Positions 7,105 to 14,891 are shown, numbered from the stretch's first letter. The stretch is 16,434 nt of DNA from JAWWBN01 sp033720955 (GCA_033720955.1 JAWWBN010000066.1:1-16434), one strand, 5' to 3'. The notes: generated from the sequence alone by a model not told the origin. Numbers and translations: made by a program.

Positions 7105-8034
7105 ATGAGGAGGCGCAGCGGGATCGCGGGGCTGGCGCTCTTGCTCGCAGCGGCGGTCTGCCCGCCGCTGGGCGCGCAGAGCGCCGACCGCTTCTCCGAG
7201 GAGGTCTCGGTGGGGTACGTGCTGGTGCCGGTGGCGGTGCGCTCCAGGGAGGGCTTCGTCCGGGGCCTCGAGCTCGACGACTTCACCTTGCGGGTGGACG
7301 GGCGGGAGGTGGCGATCGACAGCTTCGAGCGCGCCGGCGAGGCGCCGGTCCGGCTGGCGCTGCTCCAGGACCTCTCCGGCAGCATGGACCTGGGCGGCAA
7401 GCTCGAGGGCAGCCGCCGGGCGCTCGACTGTCTGCTGGAGGGGGCCCGTCCGGCCGACCGGTTCGCCCTGGCCTCCTTCGCCGGCCGGCGGCTGCGGGTG
7501 GAGGTTCCCTTCACAGGAGATCTGTCGGCCCTGCGCGAGGCGGCCATGGCCTGGCAGCCGTACGGCGTCACGGCCCTCCACGACGCGGTGGCCTCGATCC
7601 CCCGGATCGCCATCTCCCGGCAGGCCCCCAACGCCGCCGCGGTGCTCGTCACCGATGGCGTGGAGAACGCCAGCAGCCTGGCGCCGGAGGAGGCGCGGCG
7701 GGTGGTGCGCTCGGCCAAGATCCCGGTCTACGTCCTCGGCTTCGGGCGCTCGGCGGGCGATGAGGGCGAAGCCGGGGAGCCGGACACCTACGCGCGGGTC
7801 CTGCGGCGTCTGGCGTCGTTCACCGGCGGGCGGTACTTCCCCATGGAGGGCCCGGAGGGGGTGGAGCCGGCCTGCGCCGAGATCGCGGCCGAGACCCGCT
7901 CCCGCTACGTCCTGGGCTTCGCCACCCGAAGCGAGGGCGCCTCGGTCTTTCGCGAGATCCGCGTCGAGGTGGGGAAGCGGTCGTCGCGGGTGTCGCACCG
8001 CCGCGGCTACACCGGTCCGGCGCCGGCGGGCTGA
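7105..8034 (+). CDS. Secreted VWFA-domain protein of the acidobacterial-type family
   Basis: A 309-aa protein with a signal peptide (residues 1 to about 24, ending LGAQS). Residues about 32-75 form the N-terminal beta segment usual in the acidobacterial VWFA-related family (VLVPVAVRSREGFVRGLELDDF, then LRVDGREVAIDSF). The VWFA domain follows at about 83-260 with an intact metal-ion-dependent adhesion site: Asp89, Ser91 and Ser93 (DLSGS), Thr156 (GVTALHDAV) and Asp184 (LVTDGVEN). The C-terminus (RSRYVLGFATRS, then FREIRVEVGKRSSRVSHRRGYTGP) is also typical. Such proteins are presumed to bind protein partners outside the cytoplasm through a divalent metal; the partner is unknown. The ATG at 7105 is preferred over an earlier in-frame ATG at 6985 because the signal peptide begins here. 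Confidence 0.88.
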   Translation: MRRRSGIAGLALLLAAAVCPPLGAQSADRFSEEVSVGYVLVPVAVRSREGFVRGLELDDFTLRVDGREVAIDSFERAGEAPVRLALLQDLSGSMDLGGKLEGSRRALDCLLEGARPADRFALASFAGRRLRVEVPFTGDLSALREAAMAWQPYGVTALHDAVASIPRIAISRQAPNAAAVLVTDGVENASSLAPEEARRVVRSAKIPVYVLGFGRSAGDEGEAGEPDTYARVLRRLASFTGGRYFPMEGPEGVEPACAEIAAETRSRYVLGFATRSEGASVFREIRVEVGKRSSRVSHRRGYTGPAPAG

Positions 8035-8092
8035 CCTCCGGCCGGGCACGCGGTGGGTCGCGAGGCGGAAGTGCGCCCGCCGCACCGCCGGC

Positions 8093-8557
8093 TCAGGGCC
8101 CCAGCGGCGTGCCGTCGTCGATCCACTGAACCACCATCTGGCGCTTCAGCGGGTCGAGCTCGCGGGTCACCGGCATGTAGCGCGGATCGGTGATGGGGGT
8201 CTCGAAGACCGCCCGGAGCACCGGGGCCAGGCCCCGGGCGACCTCGTACTTCGAGAGGTCGTGCATCTGCTTCATGCCCGGGTAGAGGGTCATGAACTGC
8301 TGCATGATCGGCTCGACGTCGGCGACCCAGGTGGGGCTGGCGGGGATCTGGTACTCCGGGTAGGCCTTGACGGTGAGGAAGGCATTGCCCATGGGCCAGT
8401 TGCCGTTGAAGCTGGTGCCCTGCCAGGGGCCGACCAGAAAGTAGACGGCGCTGCCCACCCACTCGCGCCCGCCGGTCAGCGGCGCAGGGGTGGCCGTCAA
8501 CGGCACCGGGGCATGCCCGTCGGCGTCGGTCGTCACGCTGGGCGGGAGGTCAGCCCC
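8093..8557 (-). CDS. VioB N-terminal-like protein, 3' part after frameshift
   Basis: This frame continues the gene at 8533-9753 after a one-base shift. It has no start of its own with a ribosome site, although a GTG at 8536-8534 could be taken as one by gene finders. From GAD LPPSVTTDADGHAPVPLTA it runs about 153 residues to the stop at 8095-8093. The region VEPIMQQFMTLYPGMK, then YMPVTRELDPLKRQMVVQWI, resembles the end of the N-terminal half of VioB, where a similar YMPSTREL segment precedes the ferritin-like domain. Here the protein ends a few residues later, so the ferritin-like half is absent. Adding one G to the GGGG run at 8557-8554 would fuse the two parts into one protein of 553 aa. 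Confidence 0.75.
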   Translation of the reverse strand, partial: GADLPPSVTTDADGHAPVPLTATPAPLTGGREWVGSAVYFLVGPWQGTSFNGNWPMGNAFLTVKAYPEYQIPASPTWVADVEPIMQQFMTLYPGMKQMHDLSKYEVARGLAPVLRAVFETPITDPRYMPVTRELDPLKRQMVVQWIDDGTPLGP

Positions 8558-9753
8558 GAGCCGCCCGACGAGAGGGAGATCGCCAGGCTCTGGCCGGCCA
8601 ACGGCTGCCCGAACCGGCGGGCGACCAGCTCGACGGGGTCGGAGTCGGCCTCGCCGTAGCTCAGCCGTTGCGAGATCCGGGTGGGCATCACGTAGGCGCC
8701 GGTGGGCAGATCGTCGCCGGGCTGGGCCACGAACTCGCTCATCACCGGTGTTCCGTCGCGCAGGATCGAGACCGGGGCGCCCTCCACCCCTTCGACGAGA
8801 TCCACCTCCAGGATTCCCGAGGTCAGCGTGTACTGCGGCGCCGAGTAGTCGAGCGGACCGCCGAAGGGCGTCGTGGCGCCGCTCCGGGTGACGCCGGCCT
8901 CGAGCTCCGGCGACTTGCCGGCCACGTAGTCGAACCGCGGGGGGGCGTTGCCGAAGTCGATCACCACCTTCGACCGCGCCGCGTCGATCTCGAGATAGCC
9001 GGCGTTGAAGGCGCCGTTGGAGCCCAGGAACTTGCGGCCGACCGAGCAGCGGGCCGGCTCGCCGGGCCGGGCGGGACCCAGCGCGCCCACGATGGTGCCG
9101 AAGTTGAAGGTCGGAGAGCCGGGGTCGCCGTCGTAGTCGTTCACCAGGAAGCGGACGGAGATGCCGCACGGCTGGCAGGCGTCCCGGAAGCTCTTGTACA
9201 GCGGCGACACCTCGGCGGGGTTCCAGTCGAGCTGGCCGGGCGCGATCGCCGTCTCGAAGCACCCCGTCCCGGCGTAGTCGGTGAGGTTGGGCACCGGGAC
9301 GAACTGGCCGGTCTTCATGGAGAACCCGGGCGTGCCGTCGGCAAAGACCATCTGGATCTGCAGCCCGAAGAGCTGGGTCGCGAGCTGCTGCTCGGGGTCG
9401 AGATCCACGATCTTGGCCGAGCTCGGCTGATTGCTGGACTGGATGCTGGCGCCGACCAGGGCGTCGGCGTCGGGTGACGACACCAGGGCGCCGCTCGCCG
9501 GCATCACGCTCTGCACCGTGCAGCCCGGCAGGTCGGTGCCGTTGACGTTCCGGCCGTCGAGCTGGAAGAGGGCGACCCCCATCGGGTTCCAGAGGACGGC
9601 GGCCCCCGGGGGCACCGAGGGGGGATAGGTCGGGTAGGCCGGGAACTGGGGCGGCGGCGCGGTGCGGTAGTTGCTCTCCCTGTTGTTGATGGTGCTGGGG
9701 CTGGCCAGAAACTGGCCCGCCCAGTGGACTCTCGGCACGGTCAGGTAGCTCAT
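8533..9753 (-). CDS. VioB N-terminal-like protein, 5' part, frameshifted
   Basis: The ATG at 9753-9751 has a strong GGAGGA ribosome site 7 bases upstream. The frame gives 406 residues, of which about the last six are out of the true frame. The start (MSYLTVPRVHWAGQFLASPS) and a middle segment (DYDGDPGSPTFNFGTIVGAL) resemble the N-terminal half of VioB, the imine-dimer-forming enzyme of violacein synthesis. The comparison is from memory of the VioB sequence. Homologues of this kind begin with a short LxxPRxHxxG motif and need no signal peptide, and none is seen here. The gene has no other pigment or indole-pathway gene beside it, so violacein-type chemistry is not implied. Function is unknown. 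It is convergent with the VWFA gene and divergent from the OmpA-like gene. Confidence 0.78.
   Translation of the reverse strand: MSYLTVPRVHWAGQFLASPSTINNRESNYRTAPPPQFPAYPTYPPSVPPGAAVLWNPMGVALFQLDGRNVNGTDLPGCTVQSVMPASGALVSSPDADALVGASIQSSNQPSSAKIVDLDPEQQLATQLFGLQIQMVFADGTPGFSMKTGQFVPVPNLTDYAGTGCFETAIAPGQLDWNPAEVSPLYKSFRDACQPCGISVRFLVNDYDGDPGSPTFNFGTIVGALGPARPGEPARCSVGRKFLGSNGAFNAGYLEIDAARSKVVIDFGNAPPRFDYVAGKSPELEAGVTRSGATTPFGGPLDYSAPQYTLTSGILEVDLVEGVEGAPVSILRDGTPVMSEFVAQPGDDLPTGAYVMPTRISQRLSYGEADSDPVELVARRFGQPLAGQSLAISLSSGGSGLTSRPA
8554..8557 (-). other. Frameshift site: one base missing in a G-run
   Basis: The minus-strand G4 run (8557-8554) is where the two VioB-like frames can be joined with the smallest change. 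With five Gs the reading becomes SSGGSGADLPPSVTTD without a break. No canonical slippery heptamer for programmed -1 frameshifting is visible, so a real deletion or a homopolymer error in the assembly is more likely. Confidence 0.6.
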
Positions 9754-9965
9754 CCTGCGCTCCTCCTGGTCCGGCCGGCCGGCGTCGGGCGCGGCCCGCG
9801 CCGCGGCCCGTTTCCACCCGACCGCTGTTCTCGGGATTTGACTCCCTGTCTACACCCGGGGCGGGCCGGAAGCAAGGCCCGGGTCCGGAATCTGCCGGCG
9901 CGAGGCCTCGTGGGGGCGGGTCGCGCCCTGTTGCGCGCTGCATCCCCGTGTCGCCGTCGCGCTGC

Positions 9966-9971
9966 TAAGCT
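9966..9971 (+). promoter_or_regulatory. Candidate -10 box for the OmpA-like gene
   Basis: TAAGCT lies 36 bases before the ATG at 10008, in the 254-bp gap between divergent genes. No -35 box at the proper spacing is apparent. The rest of the gap is GC-rich, with no recognisable gene or site. Confidence 0.25.
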
Positions 9972-10007
9972 CGTCTCTTCGCGATGCTCCGGAGCGAGGA
10001 GGACAGC

Positions 10008-10628
10008 ATGAAGAGACTGCGCATTCTCTGGCCGGCCGTGGTGCTGACGGCGGTTCTGCCGCTCGGTGGCTGCGCCACCAAGAAGTACGTCCGCGGGGAG
10101 GTGGGCGCCTCCGAGGGCCGGACCGGCGAGCAGATCGACGAGGTGGCCTCGGACGTGGAGCAGAACCAGACCCGGCTGGACGAGCAGCAGGCCCAGATCG
10201 GCGAGCTCTCCACCACCGCGCGCGAGGCGCTGGAGCGGGCCATCGCGGCCGGCAAGCTGGCCGAGGGCCGCTTCCTCTACGAGACCGTGCTCACCGACGA
10301 CAAGGTGCGCTTCGGCTTCGACGAGTCCACCCTGAGCGACGAGGCGCTCGACGCCCTGGACGCCTTCGCCGTCGAGATCAAGGCCGCCAACGAGAACGTC
10401 TTCGTGGAGATCCAAGGCCACACCGACTCGATCGGCAACGAGGACTACAACCTGCGTCTGGGGGAGCGCCGCGCGGAGGCGGTGCGGCGCTACCTCAACC
10501 TCCAGCACGGCTTCGCCCTGCACCGTATGTCGGCCATCTCCTACGGCGAGTCCGAGCCCATCGCGGACAACGGCACCCGGGAGGGCAGGGCGCAGAACCG
10601 GCGGGTGGCGCTGGTGGTGCTCAAGTAG
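10008..10628 (+). CDS. OmpA/Pal-family outer-membrane lipoprotein
   Basis: A 206-aa lipoprotein that probably links the outer membrane to peptidoglycan. The ATG at 10008 has a very good GAGGAGG ribosome site, which favours it over the upstream ATG at 9984. The signal peptide ends in the lipobox LGGC, with lipidated Cys22. Residues about 30-90 are a charged, heptad-like segment (QIDEVASDVEQNQTRLDEQQ), probably a coiled-coil spacer. Residues about 92-206 are the OmpA C-terminal peptidoglycan-binding domain: VRFGFDESTLSDEAL, GHTDSIG with Asp140, and NLRLGERRAEAVRRYL with Arg155. Asp140 and Arg155 correspond to the diaminopimelate-binding pair of the family. Length and order resemble Pal, but no Tol genes are nearby, so a stand-alone OmpA-like lipoprotein is the safer name. 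A small HEAT-repeat frame follows 70 bases downstream on the same strand. Confidence 0.92.
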   Translation: MKRLRILWPAVVLTAVLPLGGCATKKYVRGEVGASEGRTGEQIDEVASDVEQNQTRLDEQQAQIGELSTTAREALERAIAAGKLAEGRFLYETVLTDDKVRFGFDESTLSDEALDALDAFAVEIKAANENVFVEIQGHTDSIGNEDYNLRLGERRAEAVRRYLNLQHGFALHRMSAISYGESEPIADNGTREGRAQNRRVALVVLK

Positions 10629-10698
10629 CGGCGCCGGGGATGCGTACGGAAGCTGGGAGGACGCGCCCGGTGCGCGTGCCGCGCGGCAGGCCCGGGCC

Positions 10699-11103
10699 GT
10701 GGCGGTCCTGGACGCGGCGGTGGCCCAGGCCGAGGTGCCCGGTCTGATCGACCGCTACCGGGTGGGGTCGTCCGCCTCGTTCGACGCTCTGCGTGCCATG
10801 GCTCCCCACCTGACGCCCTGGGTCCCCGGGCTGCGCGCGGCGCTGGAGCCGGGAAGCGACCCGGAGAGGCGGGAGCGGGCCTGTCTGACCCTCGGGCTGC
10901 TGGGGGAGGCCGCGAGACCCTCCGTGCCGGCTCTCCGGAGCCTCCTGGCGAGCGACGCCTCGACCGCGCTCCGCCGGGCGGCGGGGGAGGCTCTGATCCG
11001 GATCGACGTCGACGCGGCGCGGGAGGCCTCCCGGGCGCTGGCCGACGCCGACCCGGAGCTCGCCGAGTGGCTGGCGCGGCGGGTTCTCCTCTCCCGCCTC
11101 TGA
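10699..11103 (+). CDS. Small HEAT-repeat-like protein
   Basis: A 134-residue frame, stop TGA at 11101-11103. Residues about 25-125 form helical pairs with the spacing of HEAT/PBS-lyase repeats (ERACLTLGLLGEAARPSVPALRSLL, then ALRRAAGEALIRIDVDAAREA, then ELAEWLARRVLL). Such repeats usually serve in protein binding. The start is uncertain: GTG 10699 is the only standard start seen and has no good ribosome site, and the same frame is open further upstream with a similar composition. An ATG at 10640 lies in another frame. The gene may therefore start at an unusual codon or have lost a base near its beginning. It probably shares a transcript with the OmpA-like gene upstream. Confidence 0.6.
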   Translation: MAVLDAAVAQAEVPGLIDRYRVGSSASFDALRAMAPHLTPWVPGLRAALEPGSDPERRERACLTLGLLGEAARPSVPALRSLLASDASTALRRAAGEALIRIDVDAAREASRALADADPELAEWLARRVLLSRL

Positions 11104-11134
11104 GGCGCCGCCCGCCCGGTACCATTGCGGCGCC
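11104..11134. repeat. 7-bp inverted repeat between HEAT and TspO genes
   Basis: GGCGCCG (11104-11110), directly after the HEAT gene's stop, pairs perfectly with CGGCGCC (11128-11134), 17 bases apart. Between the arms lies TACCAT (11120-11125), a possible -10 box for tspO. It could be a weak terminator or an operator; there is no T-run. Confidence 0.25.
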
Positions 11135-11163
11135 CGGCGCACGAGCGTCGAGCCCTCTGCGCC

Positions 11164-11646
11164 ATGGCGCCCACCCAGCAGCTTCTCGGCCTGGCCCTCT
11201 TCGTGGTCCTCTGCTTCGGCGCGGCCGCTGTCGGCGGCTTCGCCACCGCCCCCGAGATCCAGGGCTGGTATGCGGGCATCGAGAAGCCCTCGTGGAACCC
11301 GCCCGACTGGATCTTCGGACCGGTCTGGACGGTCCTCTACCTGCTCATGGCGGTGGCCGCCTGGCTCGTCTGGCGCCCCGCGGGCTTCGGGCCGGCGCGG
11401 ATCGCCCTCGGGCTCTTCGGCCTCCAGCTCCTCCTGAACGCGGCCTGGTCGTGGATCTTCTTCGCCGCCCAGCGGCCCGGCTGGGCCGCCGTCGAGATCG
11501 TCGTGCTCTGGCTGGCGATCGCCGCCACCGCGGTGGCCTTCCGGCATCACTCGCGGGCGGCCGCCTGGCTCCTGGCCCCGTACCTGGCGTGGGTGGGCTT
11601 CGCCGCCTGCCTCAACGTCGCGATCTGGCGGCTGAACTCCGGCTGA
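11164..11646 (+). CDS. tspO: TspO/MBR family membrane protein (tryptophan-rich sensory protein)
   Basis: A 160-aa, five-helix membrane protein of the translocator-protein family, which binds porphyrins and related ligands and affects stress or pigment regulation in bacteria. The family signatures are clear: GGFATAPEIQGWYAGIEKPSWNPPDWIFGPVWTVLY at the first loop and second helix, the NAAWSWIFF segment in helix three, and LAPYLAWVGFAACLNVAIWRLN at the last helix. The length matches the usual 150-165 aa. ATG 11164 is preferred over the in-frame TTG at 11125 because the first helix begins a few residues later. No good ribosome site precedes it. The stop lies six bases from the stop of the convergent fusion gene. 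The ligand and role here cannot be read from the sequence. Confidence 0.93.
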   Translation: MAPTQQLLGLALFVVLCFGAAAVGGFATAPEIQGWYAGIEKPSWNPPDWIFGPVWTVLYLLMAVAAWLVWRPAGFGPARIALGLFGLQLLLNAAWSWIFFAAQRPGWAAVEIVVLWLAIAATAVAFRHHSRAAAWLLAPYLAWVGFAACLNVAIWRLNSG

Positions 11647-11652
11647 TCCGGG

Positions 11653-14600
11653 CTACGGCTCCGCCGGCGTCTCGGTCCGCGTGGGCGGCGGCTCGGGCGG
11701 GATCTCGAGCTCCGGGGCGTCGACCTCGCCCTGCGGCAGGACCCCCCACCAGATCGGCAGCTCGCCGCGCTCGTGGAAGGCCTCGAGATCGCGCTGGGCG
11801 CGGGCGGCCAGGGGGTGGTTGGCGCCGGCGTAGCAGTCGCGCCGGGTGGTCAGGAAACCGGAGCGCCAGGGGACATGGGGCTCGAACGGCGCGATCGCCT
11901 CCGCGCAGAGGTCGAGAAAATCCCCGTGGCGGGCCAGCCCGACCCGGTGCAGCATCCGGCTGCGGTCGAACATGTGGAGCACGAACGGCTCCCCGAGCAC
12001 CCGGAAGAGCTCGACCGCGGCGGCTGGAGAGGGGCGGGCGATCTCGTCGGAGAGGGCGAGGGCCCGCGCCATGACCCCCATCGAGGGCCACGGATCGGTC
12101 CGGTAGCGGGTGAACCCCTCGACGAGATGGCCGGTGGCGGCCTCGACGTCGCCGGTGCGGAGCGCGAACCGGGCTCGGATCACCGCCGCGTCGGTGGGCT
12201 GCTCCCGGCCCAGCCGCTCGATCAGGGGCAGGGCGCTCTCGTCCCCCACCTCGGCCAGGCTCTCGGCCACCACGGCCAGGTCGATGCGCTGCTCCGGCTC
12301 TCGCTCCTGCTGCCGCCAGGCGCGGGCGGCCTCGGCCAGGTTGCCGCCCATCCAGGCGGCGCGGGCGAGCGCCCGGAGCTGCCGGCCCGGCTCGTCCGAC
12401 GCGCGGGGGCGCACCGGAGCGCCGAACATCGTGGCGCGGGCCTCGCGCAGCTCCTCCAGACGGTCGAGGTCGAGGGAGCGTCCGGCGGCCGGCGGCAGGT
12501 GCTCACCCCGCAGCTCGGCCAGCCGGCGCAGATCGACCACGCTGAAGCGACCGCGGCGCCCCACGGTGCGAGCGAAGCCGTACTCGATCACCGGGCGGTC
12601 GTCGGTGTTGATCGGGTCGAGCCCGGTGTCTGCGATGGCGTGGATCAACCCCGTGCCGGCGACGAACCCGGTGTAGAAGCCCTCGAGACCGGAGACCCCC
12701 CAGACCGCGGGGAGGGCGATGCTGTAGGGCTCCTCGGCGACCCGCGCGGCGATGCGGTCCAGGTCGTGGGTCAGCGGCCGGTTGGAGGCCAGGAGCAGCA
12801 GGTCGCTGTTCGCCACCTGCCAGGTCTCGACGTAGGGAAAGACCGAGGCCAGGGTGGCGAAGGCGGTGCGGACCACGTCCGAGTCGACCTCGTAGGCCTG
12901 CAGCCACTGCACGAAGATGCCGTCGTGGGTGAGGGCGCGCGAGGAGGCGCGGTAGAACTCGCGCGTGAAGAGGCTGGCCACGCCGGCGCGATAGGGGTTC
13001 GACGGCTCGGAGAAGATGACGTCGTACTGACGCCGGGTGGCCTGGAGGTACTCGCGCGCGTCGGCGTAGATCAGCTCCAGCTTGTCGCTCTGCAGCACGT
13101 CGCGGTTGACCGGCGCGCAGTCCTCCGCCACCCTCCGGATGACCGGCTCGAGCTCCACCACGTCCACCCGCTCGACCTCCTCCACCTCGGTCATCCAGCC
13201 GGCGGTGCTGCCGGTGCCCAGCCCGATCACCAGGGTGCTCGCGGGTGCGGGGTGCAGCAGGGTCCCCACCAGGCCGCTCATCACCTGGGTGGGCGCGTCG
13301 CCCCGCGCGCTGCCGTCCGACTTGCCGTTGACGAAGAAGGAGTAGCCGCTTCCCGACACCAGCGCCACGCTGCTCTCGCGTCCGTCCTCCTGCCACGCCA
13401 CGTTCCGGGCGTGCATGTGGAGGATGTCCTTCACCTCGTTGGGGTTGTTCGCCGGCGCCCTCATCCGCCCCGCCCCGATGCCGCCGTGCCGCCAGAAGTT
13501 GGACGGTCCCCGGGAGAGAGCCAGGCCGAGCGCCGCCACGGCCACCAGGGCGGTGGTGGCGAGCTGCCAGCGCCCGGCCCGACCGCCGCGAAGCAGGAAG
13601 AGGAGCGACAGGAGCACCAGCAGGGCCACGGAGAGCCGCCACGCCCCCGGCGCCGACAGCAGCGGGATGAGGCCGAAGCCGCCGGCGATCGCCCCGGCGA
13701 TCGCGCCCACGGTGTTCCAGGCGTAGGTCACGCCCACCTGATGGGCGACCCGGCGCCTGCCGCTGCCCAGCAGCGCCACGAGCAGCGGGAACTGGAACCC
13801 CGCCACCAGTGAGGCGGGGAGCACCACGATGACGCACACCAGCGTCCAGCTCGCCACCATGGCCGAGAAGCCGAGGGAGTGGAGACCGCGCAGCTCGAGG
13901 GCCAGGAAGGCGATGGTGTCGCCCAGGGCGAAGGGCAGCGCCACCGCGGCGGCCTCCAGGGCGCAGGTCAGGGCGAAGCCGCGGAAGGTCGGCCGCGGGC
14001 CGGAGATGGCGGCGTAGAGCAGGCCGCCGGCGCCGATCCCCAGAAGCGCCACCGCCAGCACCACGCCGAAGGTGTAGGTCGAGCCCCCCAGGATGGGCGC
14101 CAGCATGCGGTACCACACCAGCTCCATCAGGAAGAAGACGAAGCCCACGACGGCTGCCGCGACGAGGATCAGGCGGTAGCCGGCGGGACCGCGGGCGTCG
14201 GCGGCGGGCGGCTCGACCGGCGCGTCGGGCGAGGTCTCCAGGACGCCGCGCTCGCGCGCCTTGGCGCGCGCCGCGACGGCCACCAGGAGGTTCAGAAGGG
14301 CCGCGAGCCAGATGGTCCGCTGGATGCCCAGCAGCTCGATCAGCAGGAAGTTGGTCGCCATGGCTCCGACCACGGCCCCCAGGGTGTTGATGGCGTAGAG
14401 CAGACCCACCGAGTGACGCCGGGCGTCGGCGTCGCGGGTGATGGCCCGCACCGCCGCCGGCAGGGTGCCCCCCATCAGGAAGGTGGGGACGGCCAGGACC
14501 ACCGCGGCCAGCAGCATCCGCACCACCAGGCCGATCCCCGGCGCCAGAGAGTAGGTGCCCCCCACCGCGATGTAGCTCGCCCGCACCCCGGCCACCAGCA

Positions 14601-14865
14601 GCGGGCTCGCGGCGGCGGCGAGGGCGATGGCCAGCTCCAGGTTGCCGTAGAGCCCCAGGGGGCTCTTCGAGCGGTCGCCTCTCTTTCCCAGGAGATAGCT
14701 GCCGAGACCCAGGCCGCCCATGAAGATGGCCAGCACCGCCGCCGAGGCGCCGGTCGAGGAGCCGAAGATCAGCCGCAGCAACCGCAGCCAGGCGACCTGG
14801 TAGACCAGGGCGCAGAAGCCGGACCCGAAGAGGAAGAGGGCGACCGTCCGCACGTAGGGGTGCAT
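11653..14865 (-). CDS. Polytopic membrane protein fused to a spermidine-synthase-like domain and a helical-repeat C-terminus
   Basis: A 1070-aa fusion. Residues 1 to about 210 and about 228-450 are two sets of hydrophobic helices, as in the fused MFS/spermidine-synthase family (start FLFGSGFCALVYQVAWLRLL, second set FVFFLMELVWYRML). Residues about 455-760 are a spermidine-synthase-like Rossmann domain: GLGTGS from Gly548, the acidic VVELEP with Glu571 and Glu573, and DAREYL. The canonical catalytic Asp region of aminopropyltransferases is replaced by FSEPSNP (Glu620 to Pro624), so polyamine synthesis is not assured. Residues about 790-1070 are alanine-rich helices resembling TPR or similar repeats and end in a Pro/Glu tail. 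The ATG at 14865-14863 lacks a ribosome site and follows TAGGAT by nine bases. It lies 56 bases after the CRTAC1-type gene on the same strand. Location: inner membrane. Function unknown. Confidence 0.87.
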   Translation of the reverse strand: MHPYVRTVALFLFGSGFCALVYQVAWLRLLRLIFGSSTGASAAVLAIFMGGLGLGSYLLGKRGDRSKSPLGLYGNLELAIALAAAASPLLVAGVRASYIAVGGTYSLAPGIGLVVRMLLAAVVLAVPTFLMGGTLPAAVRAITRDADARRHSVGLLYAINTLGAVVGAMATNFLLIELLGIQRTIWLAALLNLLVAVAARAKARERGVLETSPDAPVEPPAADARGPAGYRLILVAAAVVGFVFFLMELVWYRMLAPILGGSTYTFGVVLAVALLGIGAGGLLYAAISGPRPTFRGFALTCALEAAAVALPFALGDTIAFLALELRGLHSLGFSAMVASWTLVCVIVVLPASLVAGFQFPLLVALLGSGRRRVAHQVGVTYAWNTVGAIAGAIAGGFGLIPLLSAPGAWRLSVALLVLLSLLFLLRGGRAGRWQLATTALVAVAALGLALSRGPSNFWRHGGIGAGRMRAPANNPNEVKDILHMHARNVAWQEDGRESSVALVSGSGYSFFVNGKSDGSARGDAPTQVMSGLVGTLLHPAPASTLVIGLGTGSTAGWMTEVEEVERVDVVELEPVIRRVAEDCAPVNRDVLQSDKLELIYADAREYLQATRRQYDVIFSEPSNPYRAGVASLFTREFYRASSRALTHDGIFVQWLQAYEVDSDVVRTAFATLASVFPYVETWQVANSDLLLLASNRPLTHDLDRIAARVAEEPYSIALPAVWGVSGLEGFYTGFVAGTGLIHAIADTGLDPINTDDRPVIEYGFARTVGRRGRFSVVDLRRLAELRGEHLPPAAGRSLDLDRLEELREARATMFGAPVRPRASDEPGRQLRALARAAWMGGNLAEAARAWRQQEREPEQRIDLAVVAESLAEVGDESALPLIERLGREQPTDAAVIRARFALRTGDVEAATGHLVEGFTRYRTDPWPSMGVMARALALSDEIARPSPAAAVELFRVLGEPFVLHMFDRSRMLHRVGLARHGDFLDLCAEAIAPFEPHVPWRSGFLTTRRDCYAGANHPLAARAQRDLEAFHERGELPIWWGVLPQGEVDAPELEIPPEPPPTRTETPAEP

Positions 14866-14874
14866 GTGGGCCGA

Positions 14875-14880
14875 ATCCTA
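14875..14880 (-). promoter_or_regulatory. Candidate -10 box for the membrane/spermidine-synthase-like gene
   Basis: TAGGAT (minus strand, 14880-14875) ends nine bases before the ATG, with no Shine-Dalgarno sequence between. TTCCCG at 14903-14898 is 17 bases upstream and is a poor -35 box. The layout matches the VWFA gene and suggests a leaderless or very short leader. Confidence 0.33.
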
Positions 14881-14891
14881 GCCAAGGTGGG

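Noticed and set aside
8554..8562. Programmed -1 ribosomal frameshifting in the VioB-like gene
   Set aside because: The shift has the right sign, but no canonical X XXY YYZ slippery heptamer is seen, and there is no known precedent in this family.
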